From Patescibacteria group bacterium (lineage in GTDB: Bacteria; Patescibacteriota; Gracilibacteria; UM-FILTER-43-11): 7,582 nt of DNA. A program made the position numbers and the translations under genes. Of the stretch, positions 5,890 to 7,582 are shown one piece after another. Every line of letters starts with the position of its first letter. The first letter of the stretch is position 1. Where the stretch lies: assembly GCA_029260985.1 (NCBI GenBank), contig JAJDCE010000118.1:1-7582 (forward strand), written 5' to 3'. The notes beneath the pieces are model-generated. The model worked only from the letters and a program-made list of their open reading frames with translations. It had not been told where the DNA came from and did not search any database.

Positions 5890-7582
5890 CTAGGTAGCCC
5901 GTCGAATTTCCGTATAGCTAGCCCGACGAATCTCTTTGCGGAACTTGCGAAGGATTCTTTTAGCATTGATCTGCAACCCGTTTTCAACACAATAGTTATA
6001 GGCTCGGCAAATCTCCTCATACATACTCATATCAGCGCCATAACGCCTTTTAAACCACCACGCTCGCCAAAAGTTCCCAAAAACCAGATTCCGACAATAC
6101 CCCTCTTTCACAGCATCACTGTAACCCTCCAAAAATACAAGCTTTTCAACTGTGCGCCTTGAAAGTTCCTTTTCAGCTCCTTTGGCCTCAGCAAAGCTGC
6201 CGTTCTCAAGATGGGAAAGCAGAGTCGCCTTCATTTCTACAATTTTTTGACTTTCAGCTTCAATATCAATATCAACAACTTCACCCGCCGTTGCTTTAGG
6301 CTGATCCGCACCATAAGGAGGAAGTGACCTTTCTATTTCCGCTATTGCTGCTAGAGCTTCATCTGACATTCCATCAGTAAGCCTCTCCCTGAAAGAACCT
6401 CCACTGGCAGGAGCAGCAGCCTGATCGCTGAAAGAATCACTACCGGCAGGAAGTGTAGCAGCTTGCTCCACCCCGACACCAATCGTCTTATCTGTACCAA
6501 TTGAACTCGGTGTTTTCCCAGATTCAGGAAAAATTAATGAATATATGGAAGAAAATCTATCCCACACTTTTGCTGCACGCTCTGTTTCACCATTTCTTCG
6601 TAAATAAGCATAAACATTTTGAACCTCCGTTCGCATGTCTATGTCACCACAAAAATCCTGATAAAACATAATGGTTGTATTAAAATCGCAACATTTTAAA
6701 GAAAAGTTGAATATTCTCTTAATTGTTTCAGCTTCATTCACAAAAGACATTCCGGGATCAAATGTCGAACGGATAACTAAAACCCGACGCAAACATTTAT
6801 CTACATTAGCAAATTCTATGGAAGGATTTTCTGATGAATGAGCCGTAATATTAGTTTTATGCAAAACAGCCATACAGGCAGCCTTTTCTTCATTGGCGAA
6901 ATCAAATAGTCTGACAAACTCGCCTTGAATAGCAACAGCTTCTTCAATATCACCATCGATCAGGCATTTTTTATACCCCTGCCGAACTGCATCTTCAAAA
7001 CCTTCTAGCCTCTCTAGCTCATCTCTATCCAACTCAGCCATCAATGCCAAGGCTTTGCTCGCTTTACCACCCCGGATCAATTCGAGGAATAGCTTTCCTT
7101 GCTCAATTGAATCTTTGGTGATTTCAGCTCCAGAAGCCTCAACAGGCTCCGTATCGTCATACGTTTCAGCATCCGGCTCAATATCCGCCAGACCCAGACT
7201 AATTTCGTCAGTCGGTTGTTTTTTTCGGGTATATCGTGCCGGAAAGGCAAGTTCAAGACTAAATTCATCAACTAACTTTTTCAAAAGCTCAAAATTAATA
7301 GCTTCCCTGCTAGTCATCTGCATAGTGGCCATATTCAATATCAAAAAACGAATATTAGGATTATCTGCCAGATCAAAATCTCTTGCAAAAAGCCGCTTGA
7401 ATTCAAGGGTTATAGTAATATCTCCCCTTGCTAATATTTCGGTAAAACCATTCGTCACACACGCCTGGTAGTTCTCAACATCACGTAAATTAAGCTGAGA
7501 CTCAAATCGATTAAAAAGCTCAAACACATTAGGCGAACCATCCTCTAAATATCGGCAAAAAACCTTTCTGATATAATCACCA
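5890..7582 (-). CDS. Unrecognised alpha-solenoid repeat protein, N-terminus beyond right edge
   Basis: The frame stays open from the TAG at 5892-5890 to the window edge: 563 whole codons. A GTG at 7527 is not the true start, because the 18 codons upstream (with RKVFCRYLEDGSPN) align with the paralogue's IFRQYLQRGSRN and continue off the window. Counting from the first whole codon, a TPR/PPR-like solenoid covers about 1-115 and an acidic linker 125-158. A large repeat unit (163-244) contains GFEDAVRQGYKKCLIDGDIEEA, here interrupted for reading as GFEDAVRQGY then KKCLIDGDIEEA. A partial unit (284-348) is followed by a linker rich in Ala, Ser, Gly and Pro (349-448). The final unit (450-551) has EGYSDAVKEGYCRNL and WRAWWFKRRYGAD. 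It ends with a short duplicated tail, EIRRASYT then EIRRAT. No catalytic motif is seen and the function is unknown. It lies upstream of its paralogue on the same strand, 166 bp from that gene's ATG. Confidence 0.85.
   Translation of the reverse strand, partial: GDYIRKVFCRYLEDGSPNVFELFNRFESQLNLRDVENYQACVTNGFTEILARGDITITLEFKRLFARDFDLADNPNIRFLILNMATMQMTSREAINFELLKKLVDEFSLELAFPARYTRKKQPTDEISLGLADIEPDAETYDDTEPVEASGAEITKDSIEQGKLFLELIRGGKASKALALMAELDRDELERLEGFEDAVRQGYKKCLIDGDIEEAVAIQGEFVRLFDFANEEKAACMAVLHKTNITAHSSENPSIEFANVDKCLRRVLVIRSTFDPGMSFVNEAETIKRIFNFSLKCCDFNTTIMFYQDFCGDIDMRTEVQNVYAYLRRNGETERAAKVWDRFSSIYSLIFPESGKTPSSIGTDKTIGVGVEQAATLPAGSDSFSDQAAAPASGGSFRERLTDGMSDEALAAIAEIERSLPPYGADQPKATAGEVVDIDIEAESQKIVEMKATLLSHLENGSFAEAKGAEKELSRRTVEKLVFLEGYSDAVKEGYCRNLVFGNFWRAWWFKRRYGADMSMYEEICRAYNYCVENGLQINAKRILRKFRKEIRRASYTEIRRAT
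5895..5933 (-). repeat. In-frame 24-bp-period duplication at the C-terminus
   Basis: On the plus strand TAGCCCGTCGAATTT (5895-5909) recurs as TAGCCCGACGAATCT (5919-5933), 24 bp apart with two mismatches. In the protein this gives EIRRASYT followed by EIRRAT, eight codons apart. The paralogue ends once, as EIRQAA, so the duplication looks recent and specific to this copy. Confidence 0.7.
5927..6075 (-). repeat. Near-identical C-terminal module, copy 2
   Basis: Partner of 4036-4184, offset 1891 bp, about 97% identical over 149 bp by direct comparison. It lies on the same strand and at the same place in the protein, the last repeat unit. The bases beyond 6075 differ at many positions from the partner copy, which gives the block a sharp edge. 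Confidence 0.92.

Noticed and set aside
7055..7471. Plus-strand frame of 138 codons
   Set aside because: Antisense to the well-supported repeat protein; composition looks like a shadow of the coding strand.
7525..7527. GTG at 7527 as the start of the right-hand gene
   Set aside because: The frame stays open to the window edge, and the 18 upstream codons align with the paralogue, so the gene extends further.
1..7582. Alternative genetic code (UGA reassigned)
   Set aside because: The four visible stops are TAA or TAG, but the tryptophans checked are TGG and no in-frame TGA is needed, so the standard code explains everything.
4023..7582. Insertion sequence or transposon explaining the duplicated module
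   Set aside because: No transposase, terminal inverted repeats or target duplication; the duplicated block lies inside matching coding frames.

Overview
This 7.6 kb window is AT-rich bacterial chromosome-type DNA. It carries six protein-coding genes, two of them cut by the window edges, and I see no tRNA, rRNA, CRISPR array, transposase or phage structural gene. The organism cannot be named from this window. Clues are sigma70-type promoters with perfect TTGACA -35 boxes, no convincing Shine-Dalgarno site before any visible start, GTCAT...ATGAC palindromic repeats like those scattered through several bacterial groups (including host-associated alphaproteobacteria and some candidate phyla), and an animal/Treponema-like PurE. 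A small-genome or host-associated lineage is plausible but unproven.

Layout. Positions 1-1346 (minus strand) hold the N-terminal part of an SNF2-like superfamily 2 helicase/ATPase, transcribed out of the left edge from a good promoter at 1377-1405. A 223-bp divergent intergenic region with a heptamer tandem repeat leads into purC (1570-2541, +). A 124-bp spacer with a composite palindrome and a second heptamer repeat leads into purE (2666-3115, +). These two genes encode SAICAR synthetase and AIR carboxylase, adjacent steps of de novo purine synthesis, in the same order as in the animal fusion enzyme PAICS. PurE carries the class II signature, which implies direct use of CO2 without PurK.

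From 3117 to the right edge everything reads on the minus strand: three proteins of unrecognised function made of helical repeats. The first one transcribed (5890 to beyond 7582) and the second (4023-5723) are paralogues built from roughly 100-residue repeat units joined by low-complexity linkers. Their last 50 or so codons are about 97% identical in DNA, although the rest has diverged strongly. The third (3117-3923) has about five 30-33-residue helical repeats of a different type and ends 1 bp from the purE stop. The second and third genes have their own candidate promoters. This repeat-protein cluster is the part most likely to be undescribed. It looks like a diversifying family of alpha-solenoid adaptor proteins with a homogenised C-terminal module; no biochemical role can be read from the sequence.
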